Assembly (NCBI RefSeq): GCF_037044555.1
Contig: NZ_CP146275.1
Location: 2,150,501-2,214,500 of the forward strand
Reading direction: 5' to 3'
Length of the DNA stretch: 64,000 bases
Origin: Pelagibacterium nitratireducens
GTDB lineage: Bacteria; Pseudomonadota; Alphaproteobacteria; Rhizobiales; Devosiaceae
How positions within the stretch are numbered: the first letter of the stretch is position 1; each line of letters begins with the position of its first letter. Positions 57,693-64,000 of this stretch are shown here, one piece after another. The notes under the pieces are model-generated. The model did no database searches, was not told where the DNA came from, and was given only the letters and a program-made list of their open reading frames with translations. Position numbers and translations under genes: made by a program.

Positions 57693-57718
57693 TTGGCCAG
57701 CCATGGGATTTGTTGATT

Positions 57719-58024
57719 ATGGTCGCACGCATCTATCGCCCCGCCCGCAACGCGATGCAGTCGGGCAAAGGCAAGAGCCAGGACTGGGTGCTGGTGTTCG
57801 AGCCCGAAGTGGCCCGTTCGATCGAGCCGCTGATGGGTTACACCTCGTCTGGCGACATGAAGCAGCAGATCAAATTGCGCTTCGATACGCTCGAAGACGC
57901 CGAATCCTATGCACGCCGCGAAGGCATCCCCTATGTGGTGCAGCCGGCGCAGGAGTCGACCATCAAGAAGGTCAGCTATCCCGATAATTTCCGAGTCGAC
58001 CGCAAGACGCCCTGGACGCATTGA
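57719..58024 (+). CDS. Complex I accessory subunit, NDUFS4/ETC-subunit type
   Basis: 101 residues from ATG 57719 (MVARIYRPARNAMQSG). This matches the ETC complex I subunit family (NDUFS4, 18-kDa type) found in mitochondria and alphaproteobacteria: ARIYRPARNAMQSGKGKS, then W-x-L-x-FEPE, MGYTSSGDM and the ending VSYPDNFRVDRKTPWTH. It supports the NADH-dehydrogenase module, here encoded 26 kb away from nuoA-N. Directly follows tRNA-Pro. Confidence 0.92.
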   Translation: MVARIYRPARNAMQSGKGKSQDWVLVFEPEVARSIEPLMGYTSSGDMKQQIKLRFDTLEDAESYARREGIPYVVQPAQESTIKKVSYPDNFRVDRKTPWTH

Positions 58025-58311
58025 GGCGTCCCTGAGGTCGATAGCTTGGGGCTATGTGTTGCCACGCATACGCATCCACAGCGCGATCGATAATGTGTGC
58101 TCGACTGGCGATCGGCGGCGATCGCATTTCTAGACCGCCGCTGCCATCTGCCAGGATGGGCAGGTGGCTATATCGACACTTGCGGTAAACGCGAGGCTCC
58201 CGCGGTTGCAATGGGCATGACCAAGCCAGCATACTCGGCCGAGCAAATCACTAGGCTGTTCAAAAGGACACTGGCCAAGAACAGAACTGGGCTTGCGGAT
58301 CTGATTTCAAA

Positions 58312-58881
58312 TCAGAACTCGCATGAAACTCCAATACGAATGCCTTCCTCACCGACTGTTACTTCCCCTTCGAGAATCTGCTGCTCATTGCCATCCGACG
58401 TCGCATCCGCATACAGACATGCCGCTATGGGTGCAGAGATTGCAGCCGCACCAGCCACAAGCAGCCACACTGCCAGTGGAATCGGATCGTCCGTCAATAC
58501 AATATTACTCTCACTACCGTCAGCGCTCGAGTAGAAGTACTTATGGACAAACGCTGAATCAGTCTCAAAAGCGAACTGATCCACCAATGCCAGTTCGACA
58601 TCTTCCACCCGAAGTTGATCTGGCAAGTCTTGAGATAGACCAAGCTCGACGGGTACATTTATGCGAATTGGAACCGTTCTTCCATTCGCCAGAGAGAGAC
58701 CCTCAAACGAGTAAGTCCCGTCGACTGGCTCCTGCTGACCCACTGCATAGAGCGATGTCGTTATGAGAAGCCCCTCATAATATTGGCTGGCCTCAACAGT
58801 CGCAAACTCGTCATTTGCAAAGCTGGTTAAAGGGGAGAACGCAGTAACCGCCGCCATTGAAATTGCTACGATATTTTTCAT
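58312..58881 (-). CDS. Secreted or membrane-anchored protein of unknown function
   Basis: 189 residues behind a strong ribosome site (AAGGAGGG). Signal peptide (ITMAAVTAFSPLTSFA-like, cleaved near residue 22), an acidic beta-rich middle (EASQYYEGLLITTSLYAVGQ), and a hydrophobic segment near residues 133-153 (VWLLVAGAAAISAPIAACLY), followed by an acidic end (GEEGIRIGVSCEF). Noticeably lower GC than its surroundings, like both flanking intergenic stretches; probably acquired. No family recognised. Confidence 0.65.
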   Translation of the reverse strand: MKNIVAISMAAVTAFSPLTSFANDEFATVEASQYYEGLLITTSLYAVGQQEPVDGTYSFEGLSLANGRTVPIRINVPVELGLSQDLPDQLRVEDVELALVDQFAFETDSAFVHKYFYSSADGSESNIVLTDDPIPLAVWLLVAGAAAISAPIAACLYADATSDGNEQQILEGEVTVGEEGIRIGVSCEF

Positions 58882-59190
58882 CTTCGACCCTCCTTAAAAA
58901 GCGTTAAATTTAGCAGAAACCCTGTTGTCTACACAAGCGCGGAATAAATATTCAGTAGATTTTACTTGTATGGACCGAGTTAGCGTCAAGTTGTCTGAGA
59001 ATTACCCTCCTCTTTTCGGGAGAGACACAATGTCGGCACCGGTGGCGATTTGCCTGGATGAATTCGAGTTTGGGTGGCCGCCACGCAAACATATTTGGAA
59101 AAGAGCACGCTTTGGCGCGCTTGGAATATCTCCAAAGTGGGCATTGACCTGCAGCGGCAGGGAATGCCATGCGCAAATCGTCGCCGCAGC
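58882..59190. other. Low-GC intergenic stretch
   Basis: About 310 bases upstream of the secreted unknown and downstream of the anti-sigma gene. AT-rich around 58905-58965, where the promoter for the leftward gene should lie. Short frames on both strands look non-coding. No repeat or RNA gene recognised. Confidence 0.5.
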
Positions 59191-59898
59191 TTAAATCACC
59201 GGTGCGCGGGCAAAACCCTTGAGCAGAATCGGTCCGGTCGGGCGGCCGGTGGGCGAGCCGCCTGCCGGCTCGAGCGTGATTTCATAGAGCTGATCGGGCT
59301 GGGGCGCGGGCAGATTGGGGCCGCCCAGCACCAGATCGCTCGCCTCGCGGAAGGTGCCCAGTGAGACCGGGCCGGTCTGAGGGTCAGGCAAGGTCCAGAC
59401 TTCAAGGGTCGACCCGGCGGGCGCGACAAGAGCTTCAAGCGGCACGATGCGGACACTGTCGTCTGCGAAAGCCTCGATGATGGCGCCGGGCTCCATGTCG
59501 TCTCCGACAAGAACGGCCACGACGAGGGGGGCCTGAGGTGTCGGGCCGAGGGACTGACCGCCGAAATACCCTACCCCCAGCGACAGAACGATGGCGGCCG
59601 CCATGCCGGCCCAGCGCGGAAGGCTAAAGGCCCGCGAAGGGCGATTGGTGTTGGCCGCAGGCGGCGCCTTGGGCGCTGTGTCGATCGCGGATTCGATTTT
59701 TGACCAGAGATCGGCCGACACAGCCTCGGGCGTTACCGTTGAGTCGAGGGCGTCAAAATTATTCTGCAGCGCGGCGACCTGGCGCGCCAGTTCGGGTTCG
59801 CTGGCGAGGCGCGCTTCAAACCGCGCCTGCTCTTCGCCTTCGAGAAGTCCCAGCACATATTGGGCGATCATGTGTTTGGTTTCAGATGGTGCCGTCAT
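59191..59898 (-). CDS. RskA-type anti-sigma factor
   Basis: Membrane-anchored inhibitor of the ECF sigma encoded just upstream. 235 residues. Cytosolic N-terminal helical region (IAQYVLGLLEGEEQARFEARL, typical ASD start), one membrane segment (about 98-118, GMAAAIVLSLGVGYFGGQ), and a periplasmic RskA domain (VEVWTLPDPQTGPVSLGTF-like block WTLPDPQTGPVSLG, then LYEITLEPAGGSPTGRPTGP). The chosen ATG at 59898 overlaps the sigma stop as ATGA. No zinc HxxxCxxC motif seen. Confidence 0.88.
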   Translation of the reverse strand: MTAPSETKHMIAQYVLGLLEGEEQARFEARLASEPELARQVAALQNNFDALDSTVTPEAVSADLWSKIESAIDTAPKAPPAANTNRPSRAFSLPRWAGMAAAIVLSLGVGYFGGQSLGPTPQAPLVVAVLVGDDMEPGAIIEAFADDSVRIVPLEALVAPAGSTLEVWTLPDPQTGPVSLGTFREASDLVLGGPNLPAPQPDQLYEITLEPAGGSPTGRPTGPILLKGFARAPVI

Positions 59899-60446
59899 CC
59901 CAGACACTCCTGCAAGGCGCTCATGCCGCGCCTGATCCAGGCCTTGACCGTGCCCAGTGGCGCATCGAGCTTGGCGGCGACTTCACCGTGGGTGAGGCCG
60001 GTGACGTAGCACAGGAGAATTGCCGTGCGCTTTTTTGCGTCGAGTTGTTTCAGGCACCCTTTGAGCGCGTGCCGCTCGGGCAGCAACTCGTAGGCGTTGC
60101 TGGCATCGCCGGTTCTGTCGCCCATGGCTTCGAGGGTCTGGCTATCGACGTGATCGACGCGCCCGGCATCGCGCAAAAGGTTAAGCGCCCGGTTGCGCAC
60201 GATGCGGGTGATCCAGCCGCGCGCCTCGCCATATTTGGGATCGTACTGGCCCGAGCGCTGCCAGATGGCCACGAACGCATCCTGCACGACTTCCTCGGCC
60301 AGATCGGAGCGGCGCACGATGCGGCGGGCCACGGCAAGCAGCCGCCCGGCTTCCATACGAAACAGGGCTTCAAGGGCGGATCTGTCGCCTTTGGCAATCT
60401 CGATAACCAATGAATTCACCTGTGCCGCCGCGCCCTGCTCGTTCAT
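59895..60446 (-). CDS. ECF RNA polymerase sigma factor
   Basis: Extracytoplasmic-function sigma. 183 residues from ATG 60446, behind GGGGAG. Region 2: RRIVRRSDLAEEVVQDAFVA and WQRSGQYDPKYGEARGWITR; region 4: RTAILLCYVTGLTHGEVAAK then LDAPLGTVKAWIRRG. The pairing with an RskA-type anti-sigma is like M. tuberculosis SigK-RskA. The promoter upstream has the same motif as the divergent DUF4394 gene, so it is probably autoregulated. Confidence 0.92.
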   Translation of the reverse strand: MNEQGAAAQVNSLVIEIAKGDRSALEALFRMEAGRLLAVARRIVRRSDLAEEVVQDAFVAIWQRSGQYDPKYGEARGWITRIVRNRALNLLRDAGRVDHVDSQTLEAMGDRTGDASNAYELLPERHALKGCLKQLDAKKRTAILLCYVTGLTHGEVAAKLDAPLGTVKAWIRRGMSALQECLG

Positions 60447-60480
60447 CGCTCCCCACACCTCGGCATCACCTTTCCGGACA

Positions 60481-60509
60481 CTCTACACACGACAAACCGC
60501 TTCAGATGC
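60481..60509 (-). promoter_or_regulatory. Candidate ECF-type promoter of the sigma gene
   Basis: GCATC (60509-60505), 18-base gap, GTAGAG (60486-60481), 35 bases before the sigma ATG. Identical element sequences and spacing face the other way at 60538-60566, which argues that both are recognised by the same sigma factor. Confidence 0.7.
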
Positions 60510-60537
60510 AAAAAAACAAAAAAGTCATCGCGCCGGT

Positions 60538-60566
60538 GCATCCGGATTGGCGACTGGCGGGTAGAG
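60538..60566 (+). promoter_or_regulatory. Candidate ECF-type promoter of the DUF4394 gene
   Basis: GCATC (60538-60542), 18-base gap, GTAGAG (60561-60566), 69 bases before the DUF4394 ATG. This is the mirror partner of the sigma promoter; the two -35 elements are 28 bases apart, back to back. Confidence 0.7.
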
Positions 60567-60634
60567 CCAGTGTGACCATCACGCGCTCCGCGGACTTCGG
60601 GGAGCAAACAGATTGAAAAATCAGGAGAAACGCA

Positions 60635-61426
60635 ATGTCCCATCGCACTCTTACCCGCGCCGCTCTTATCGGCACCAGCTTTTTCGCGCTGACCGGCGCC
60701 GCGCTGGCCCAGCCGGCCGTCGGCCTTGCCGGTGACAAGACGCTCGTCATGTTCGATACCGAAACGCTCATGGTCGAAGGCATGATGGAAGTGACCGGCG
60801 TCGACAGCCTGTTCGGCATCGACCAGCGCCCGGCCGACAACATGCTCTATGGCGTTGATTCCGACTATAATATCGTGACGATCGACCCCGCGACCGGCGA
60901 AGCCACCGTGGTTTCGACCATCACCGAAACCATCGGCGGCGACTACGCCATGGTCGATTTCAACCCGATGGCCGACCGCCTGCGTTTCATGGGTTCGGAC
61001 GGAACCAATCTGCGCATCAACGTCGATACGGGTGAAACCATTGTCGATGGCAGCCTGCAGTTTGCCGAGGGCGACGCAAACGCCGATGCCGATTTCACCG
61101 TGGTTGCGACCGCTTACATCAACTCGATCGGCTCGCCCGAAGCGACGGCGATGTATGACATCGAATGGTCGATGCTGGCGCTGCTGCAGCAGACCGCTCC
61201 CAATGACGGCACGCTGGAGACCCGCGGCATGCTGGGGATCGACGATGCCGATGCGATCGCTTTCGATATCTTTGCCGAAGAGATCGACATGAACACGGCT
61301 TATCTGGTTGCCAACATGACCCTTTATACGGTCGATCTGGAATCGGGTGCGGCGAGCGAAGTTGGCATGATCGACGGGCTCGACGTCACGCTCCGCGACG
61401 TGGCCGTCTGGCACGAAGGCATGTAA
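60635..61426 (+). CDS. Secreted DUF4394 domain protein
   Basis: 263 residues. Signal peptide ends GAALA-QP. The rest is one DUF4394 domain, beta-propeller-like with repeats of the type LYGVDSDYNIVTIDPATGE, DYAMVDFNPMADRLRFMGSD and LRINVDTGETIVDG. Ribosome site AGGAGAAA. The ECF sigma/anti-sigma pair is divergent and shares its promoter motif, so this protein is a probable regulon member acting in the periplasm or outside the cell. Biochemical role unknown. Confidence 0.87.
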   Translation: MSHRTLTRAALIGTSFFALTGAALAQPAVGLAGDKTLVMFDTETLMVEGMMEVTGVDSLFGIDQRPADNMLYGVDSDYNIVTIDPATGEATVVSTITETIGGDYAMVDFNPMADRLRFMGSDGTNLRINVDTGETIVDGSLQFAEGDANADADFTVVATAYINSIGSPEATAMYDIEWSMLALLQQTAPNDGTLETRGMLGIDDADAIAFDIFAEEIDMNTAYLVANMTLYTVDLESGAASEVGMIDGLDVTLRDVAVWHEGM

Positions 61427-61451
61427 TTGCGCTGTAGCGCTCGATGATTTG

Positions 61452-61477
61452 GGGCGGCGCGGTGCGCCGCCCTTTTT
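61452..61477 (+). terminator. Terminator after the DUF4394 gene
   Basis: GGGCGGCGC / GCGCCGCCC perfect 9-bp stem, GGT loop, then five T residues. It lies 26 bases after the stop codon and separates it from the convergent oxidoreductase gene. Confidence 0.88.
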
Positions 61478-61483
61478 GTTGGA

Positions 61484-62629
61484 TCAGCCCAGCGGTGTCC
61501 AGCGGCTGTCGTCCTTTGAGGATTTGACCGCGGCCATGATGAATTCCATGCCTTCGACACCGTCATCGAGGGTCGGAAGCAGCCCCTCAAACTCTGCTCC
61601 ATCGCCGCGGATGATTGCGGCAAACTGGCTGTAGATCGTGGCGAAAGCCTCCAGATAGCCTTCCGGGTGGCCGGCCGGAATGCGGACCCCCATGGCACCG
61701 GCGGCAGAGCCATCGATGGCGCCGCCGCGGGTGAGGAGCTGTTTGGGTTTGCCGAACTCGGTGAACCACATGTAATTGGGATTGTCCTGCCGCCATTCGA
61801 TTCCGGCCTTTTCGCCATAGACGCGAAGCTGGAGGCCGTTTTCACATCCGACGGCCACCTGGGAAGCCCAGAGCATGCCTTTGGCTCCACCATCGAAGCG
61901 CAGCATGATGTGGACGTTGTCATCGAGCTGGCGACCGGGCACGAAGGCGTCGAGATCGGCCGAGACGGCAGAGGTTTTCAGGCCCGTGACGTAGCGGGCG
62001 AGATTATAGGCATGGGTGCCGATATCGCCGATGGCGCCGCCGGCACCAGATTTGGAGGGATCGGTGCGCCAGGCGGCCTGCTTGTTGTCATCTCCCGCTT
62101 CAACGGCCAGCCAATCCTGGGGATATTCGACCTGGACGACGCGGAGTTTTCCCAAGGCACCGGATTCGACAAGCGCACGGGCCTGACGGATCAGCGGGTA
62201 GCCGGTATAGTTGTGGGTCAGAAGGAATTTGGCACCGTTTTTCGGCTGGACCTTCTGCAGGGCACGGGCGTCTTCGATTGAAGAGGTCAGCGGCTTGTCG
62301 CAGATGACGTGGATGCCGGCTTCGAGAAACGCCTTGGCCGGGGCGAAGTGCATGTGATTGGGCGTGACGATGGCGACCGCCTCGATGCCGTCCTCGCGCG
62401 CGGCTTCGGCGCGGGCCATCTCGGCGAAATCGGTATAGATTCGATCCTCGGCCAGCCCGAGATTTTTGCCGCTTTCCCGGGCGACTTCAGCGCGCGAGGA
62501 CAGCGCACCGGCGACCAGTTGATAATCGCCATCGATACGTGAAGCGATACGGTGGACATAGCCGATGAAGGCCCCCGTGCCGCCGCCCACCATGCCGAGG
62601 CGGATGGGGCGTTTTCCGTTTTCTGCCAT
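61484..62629 (-). CDS. Gfo/Idh/MocA-family oxidoreductase
   Basis: NAD(P)-dependent sugar or inositol dehydrogenase family. 381 residues from ATG 62629 (MAENGKRPIRLGMVGGGTGA), preceded by AGGAGAA; the frame extends 14 codons further up without homology. Rossmann loop GMVGGGTGAFIGYVHRIA, the catalytic-loop motif ICDKPLTSSIEDA (DKP in place of EKP), and GAIGDIGTHAYNLARYVTG with the conserved Asp/His pair. Follows a sugar isomerase gene, so both likely serve one catabolic route (inositol- or rare-sugar-like); the substrate is not known. Confidence 0.9.
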   Translation of the reverse strand: MAENGKRPIRLGMVGGGTGAFIGYVHRIASRIDGDYQLVAGALSSRAEVARESGKNLGLAEDRIYTDFAEMARAEAAREDGIEAVAIVTPNHMHFAPAKAFLEAGIHVICDKPLTSSIEDARALQKVQPKNGAKFLLTHNYTGYPLIRQARALVESGALGKLRVVQVEYPQDWLAVEAGDDNKQAAWRTDPSKSGAGGAIGDIGTHAYNLARYVTGLKTSAVSADLDAFVPGRQLDDNVHIMLRFDGGAKGMLWASQVAVGCENGLQLRVYGEKAGIEWRQDNPNYMWFTEFGKPKQLLTRGGAIDGSAAGAMGVRIPAGHPEGYLEAFATIYSQFAAIIRGDGAEFEGLLPTLDDGVEGMEFIMAAVKSSKDDSRWTPLG

Positions 62630-62654
62630 TGAAATTCTCCTAATCTTTTCGGTC

Positions 62655-62726
62655 GCGCTTCCGAACCGCAAAAGTGGTGTCCATCCGCGATCAGGTCCAG
62701 GACATGCTTTTGCCGGAAGCCTCTAG
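62655..62726. repeat. Dispersed intergenic repeat, copy B
   Basis: About 70 bases with the same ordered blocks as copy A at 34791-34860: GAACCGCAAAA, TCCAT, CGATC, GGACATG, TTTTGCCGGA. It fills most of the 93-base gap between the isomerase and oxidoreductase genes and touches the isomerase stop codon, so it lies inside a probable operon. Confidence 0.65.
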
Positions 62727-63778
62727 TCGAGACCGAGCATCTTGCGGTTGGCTGCACGATCGGTACCAGCACCGGCGAAATCATCGAAGGCTTTTTCGGT
62801 GACGCGGATGATGTGGCTGGCGATGAATTCGGCGCCTTCGCGCGCGCCGTCCTCGGGATGCTTGAGGGCGCATTCCCATTCGAGCACGGCCCAGCCGGCG
62901 AAATCATAGGCGGTCAGCTTGGAGAAGATGGCGGCAAAATCGACCTGGCCATCGCCGAGCGACCGGAAGCGCCCTGCCCGATCCACCCAGGACTGGAACC
63001 CGCCATAAACGCCCTGACGGCCCGTCGGGTTGAACTCGGCGTCCTTGACGTGGAACATTTTGATCCGCTCGTGATAGATGTCGATGTAGTCGAGATAATC
63101 GAGCTGCTGGAGCACGAAGTGGCTCGGATCGTAGAGCAGGTTGGCGCGGGGGTGATTGTTCACGCGATCGAGGAACATTTCGTAAGAAATGCCATCGTGC
63201 AGATCCTCACCCGGATGGATTTCATAGCAAAGATCGACCCCGGCCTCGTCGAACTTGTCGAGGATCGGCGTCCAGCGGCGGGCCAATTCGTCAAAGGCTT
63301 CTTCGACGAGCCCGGCGGGGCGCTGGGGCCAGGGGTAGATATAGGGCCAGGCCAGAGCGCCCGAGAAGGTGCCGTGCTCGGTCAGCCCCATATTCTGTGA
63401 GGCCCTGGCCGCCCAGAGCAATTGCTGGACTGCCCATTGCTGGCGTGCTTTGGGATTGCCCCTGACCTCGGGGGCGGCAAAACCGTCGAAGGCGGTATCG
63501 TAGGCAGGGTGAACCGCGACCAGCTGGCCCTGCAGATGGGTGGAGAGTTCAGTGATCTCGACGCCGTGGCTGGCGGCGATGCCCTTGAGTTCGTCGCAGT
63601 AATCTTTTGATTCGGCTGCTTTTTGCAGGTCGATGAAGCCGGAAACCCAGGTCGGGATTTGCACGCCCTTGTAGCCCAGGCTCGCAGCCCATTTGCAGAT
63701 GTTGTCGAGCGTATCGAACGGCGCCGCGTCTGCGGCGAATTGGGCGAGAAATATCGCCGGGCCCTTCAAAGTGCGCAT
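62723..63778 (-). CDS. Sugar phosphate isomerase/epimerase family protein
   Basis: TIM-barrel enzyme of the xylose-isomerase-like/IolE-type superfamily. 351 residues from ATG 63778 (MRTLKGPAIFLAQFAADAAP), preceded by GAGGAGG; upstream frame is non-homologous. Metal-ligand candidates: Glu in LCYEIHPGEDL, Asp/His in NLLYDPSHFVLQ, Asp-His region HVKDAEFNPTG and Glu in WAVLEWECALKHPEDGA. Pairs with the downstream Gfo/Idh/MocA gene. Substrate not assignable; a LacI-type operator sits in its promoter region. Confidence 0.88.
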   Translation of the reverse strand: MRTLKGPAIFLAQFAADAAPFDTLDNICKWAASLGYKGVQIPTWVSGFIDLQKAAESKDYCDELKGIAASHGVEITELSTHLQGQLVAVHPAYDTAFDGFAAPEVRGNPKARQQWAVQQLLWAARASQNMGLTEHGTFSGALAWPYIYPWPQRPAGLVEEAFDELARRWTPILDKFDEAGVDLCYEIHPGEDLHDGISYEMFLDRVNNHPRANLLYDPSHFVLQQLDYLDYIDIYHERIKMFHVKDAEFNPTGRQGVYGGFQSWVDRAGRFRSLGDGQVDFAAIFSKLTAYDFAGWAVLEWECALKHPEDGAREGAEFIASHIIRVTEKAFDDFAGAGTDRAANRKMLGLD

Positions 63779-63835
63779 TGAAATGTCCTCCTCGGTTGGC
63801 AGCGGCTTTTCCGCTCTTTGACGTACGTGCGTCAG

Positions 63836-63851
63836 GTGAAAACGTTTACAC
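63836..63851. promoter_or_regulatory. Candidate LacI-family operator
   Basis: GTGAAAACGTTTACAC, a 16-bp near-perfect palindrome around the central CG (seven of eight pairs), the pattern bound by LacI/GalR-family repressors. It lies 58 to 73 bases ahead of the isomerase gene. A second palindrome-like stretch, GACGTACGTGCGTC, sits just inside it. Confidence 0.6.
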
Positions 63852-63901
63852 GATAGATGCCCTGCTCGGACAGTCAAGCGAGGCAAGGCACAGCGTTCAA
63901 T

Positions 63902-63941
63902 AAAAAATCGCGGCGCATGGTCCCCCCACCATGCGCCGCGA
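63902..63941 (-). terminator. Terminator of the gene beyond the right edge
   Basis: TCGCGGCGCATGGT / ACCATGCGCCGCGA, a perfect 14-bp stem with a six-base loop, followed on the minus strand by six T residues. It ends transcription of a leftward gene whose body lies past 64000, and insulates the isomerase/oxidoreductase unit. Confidence 0.88.
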
Positions 63942-63982
63942 CCGGGAGGAGCCCGTGAAAGGAAGGTCCCGGCGGTTTCCCG

Positions 63983-64000
63983 TCAGACCAGAAGCGCCTG
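63983..64000 (-). CDS. Possible 3' end of a leftward gene
   Basis: Five codons (Gln-Ala-Leu-Leu-Val) and a TGA at 63985-63983 are in frame from the window edge, 42 bases before a strong terminator. This is all that can be seen; identity unknown. Confidence 0.25.
   Translation of the reverse strand, partial: QALLV

Noticed and set aside
1..64000. CRISPR arrays, insertion sequences, prophage, toxin-antitoxin or restriction systems
   Set aside because: No regularly spaced repeats, transposase, phage structural or defence genes were recognised anywhere in the window.

Overview
The window reads as chromosomal DNA of an alphaproteobacterium of the order Hyphomicrobiales (Rhizobiales). It is GC-rich. 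The evidence is the gene order nuoA-N / birA / RNase J / DUF1467 / proS / lolCD / dnaE / rpsB-tsf-pyrH-frr-uppS-cdsA-rseP, the divergent metC / aapJQMP pair, a long NuoE with a helix-hairpin-helix tail, a RirA-type iron box and an alphaproteobacterial LexA-type half-site pair. A Devosiaceae-like genome (Devosia/Pelagibacterium) is my best guess, but this is an inference from gene content and not from a database search.

Left part (1-31230): about 30 consecutive genes all lie on the minus strand. Read in the direction of transcription they are the complete 14-gene respiratory complex I operon (nuoA to nuoN), then birA, RNase J, a DUF1467 membrane protein, proS, lolC, lolD, a 32-residue hydrophobic small protein, dnaE, and the translation/envelope block rpsB-tsf-pyrH-frr-uppS-cdsA-rseP (rseP cut by the window edge). 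dxr, often found between cdsA and rseP, is absent. Two non-obvious elements sit in this block. One is a candidate SOS promoter driving the tiny membrane protein just ahead of dnaE. The other is a plus-strand candidate sRNA with its own promoter and a textbook terminator, in the gap between DUF1467 and proS.

Middle part (31.5-49.7 kb): three small outer-membrane beta-barrel genes in a row, an XRE-cupin regulator, two secreted proteins of unknown function, tRNA-Cys, mobA, tRNA-Asn, a siderophore-interacting flavoreductase behind a RirA-type box, a TerC-family membrane protein, a fosmidomycin-resistance-type exporter, an AHSA1/ArsR pair, a patch of decayed GC-rich palindromic repeats, cysDNC (sulfate activation), a photolyase, cysK and a cardiolipin synthase.

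Right part (49.7-64 kb): the general amino-acid ABC transporter aapJQMP with a second, downstream AapJ paralogue, and divergent metC. Then come a PAP2 phosphatase, tRNA-Pro, a complex I NDUFS4-type accessory subunit, a low-GC island with a secreted unknown protein, and an ECF sigma / RskA-type anti-sigma pair divergent from a DUF4394 secreted protein. Both sides of that divergent pair carry the same promoter motif with identical spacing. Last is a sugar oxidoreductase/isomerase pair behind a LacI-type operator. Sulfur metabolism (cysDNC, cysK, metC) and amino-acid uptake form a loose theme in this half.

The best candidates for undescribed biology are the SOS-promoter/small-membrane-protein unit at 9.3-9.4 kb, the sRNA at 13.3-13.4 kb, and the divergent ECF circuit at 59.2-61.4 kb. 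All coordinates and motifs were read by eye; no homology search, folding or promoter-scoring software was run.
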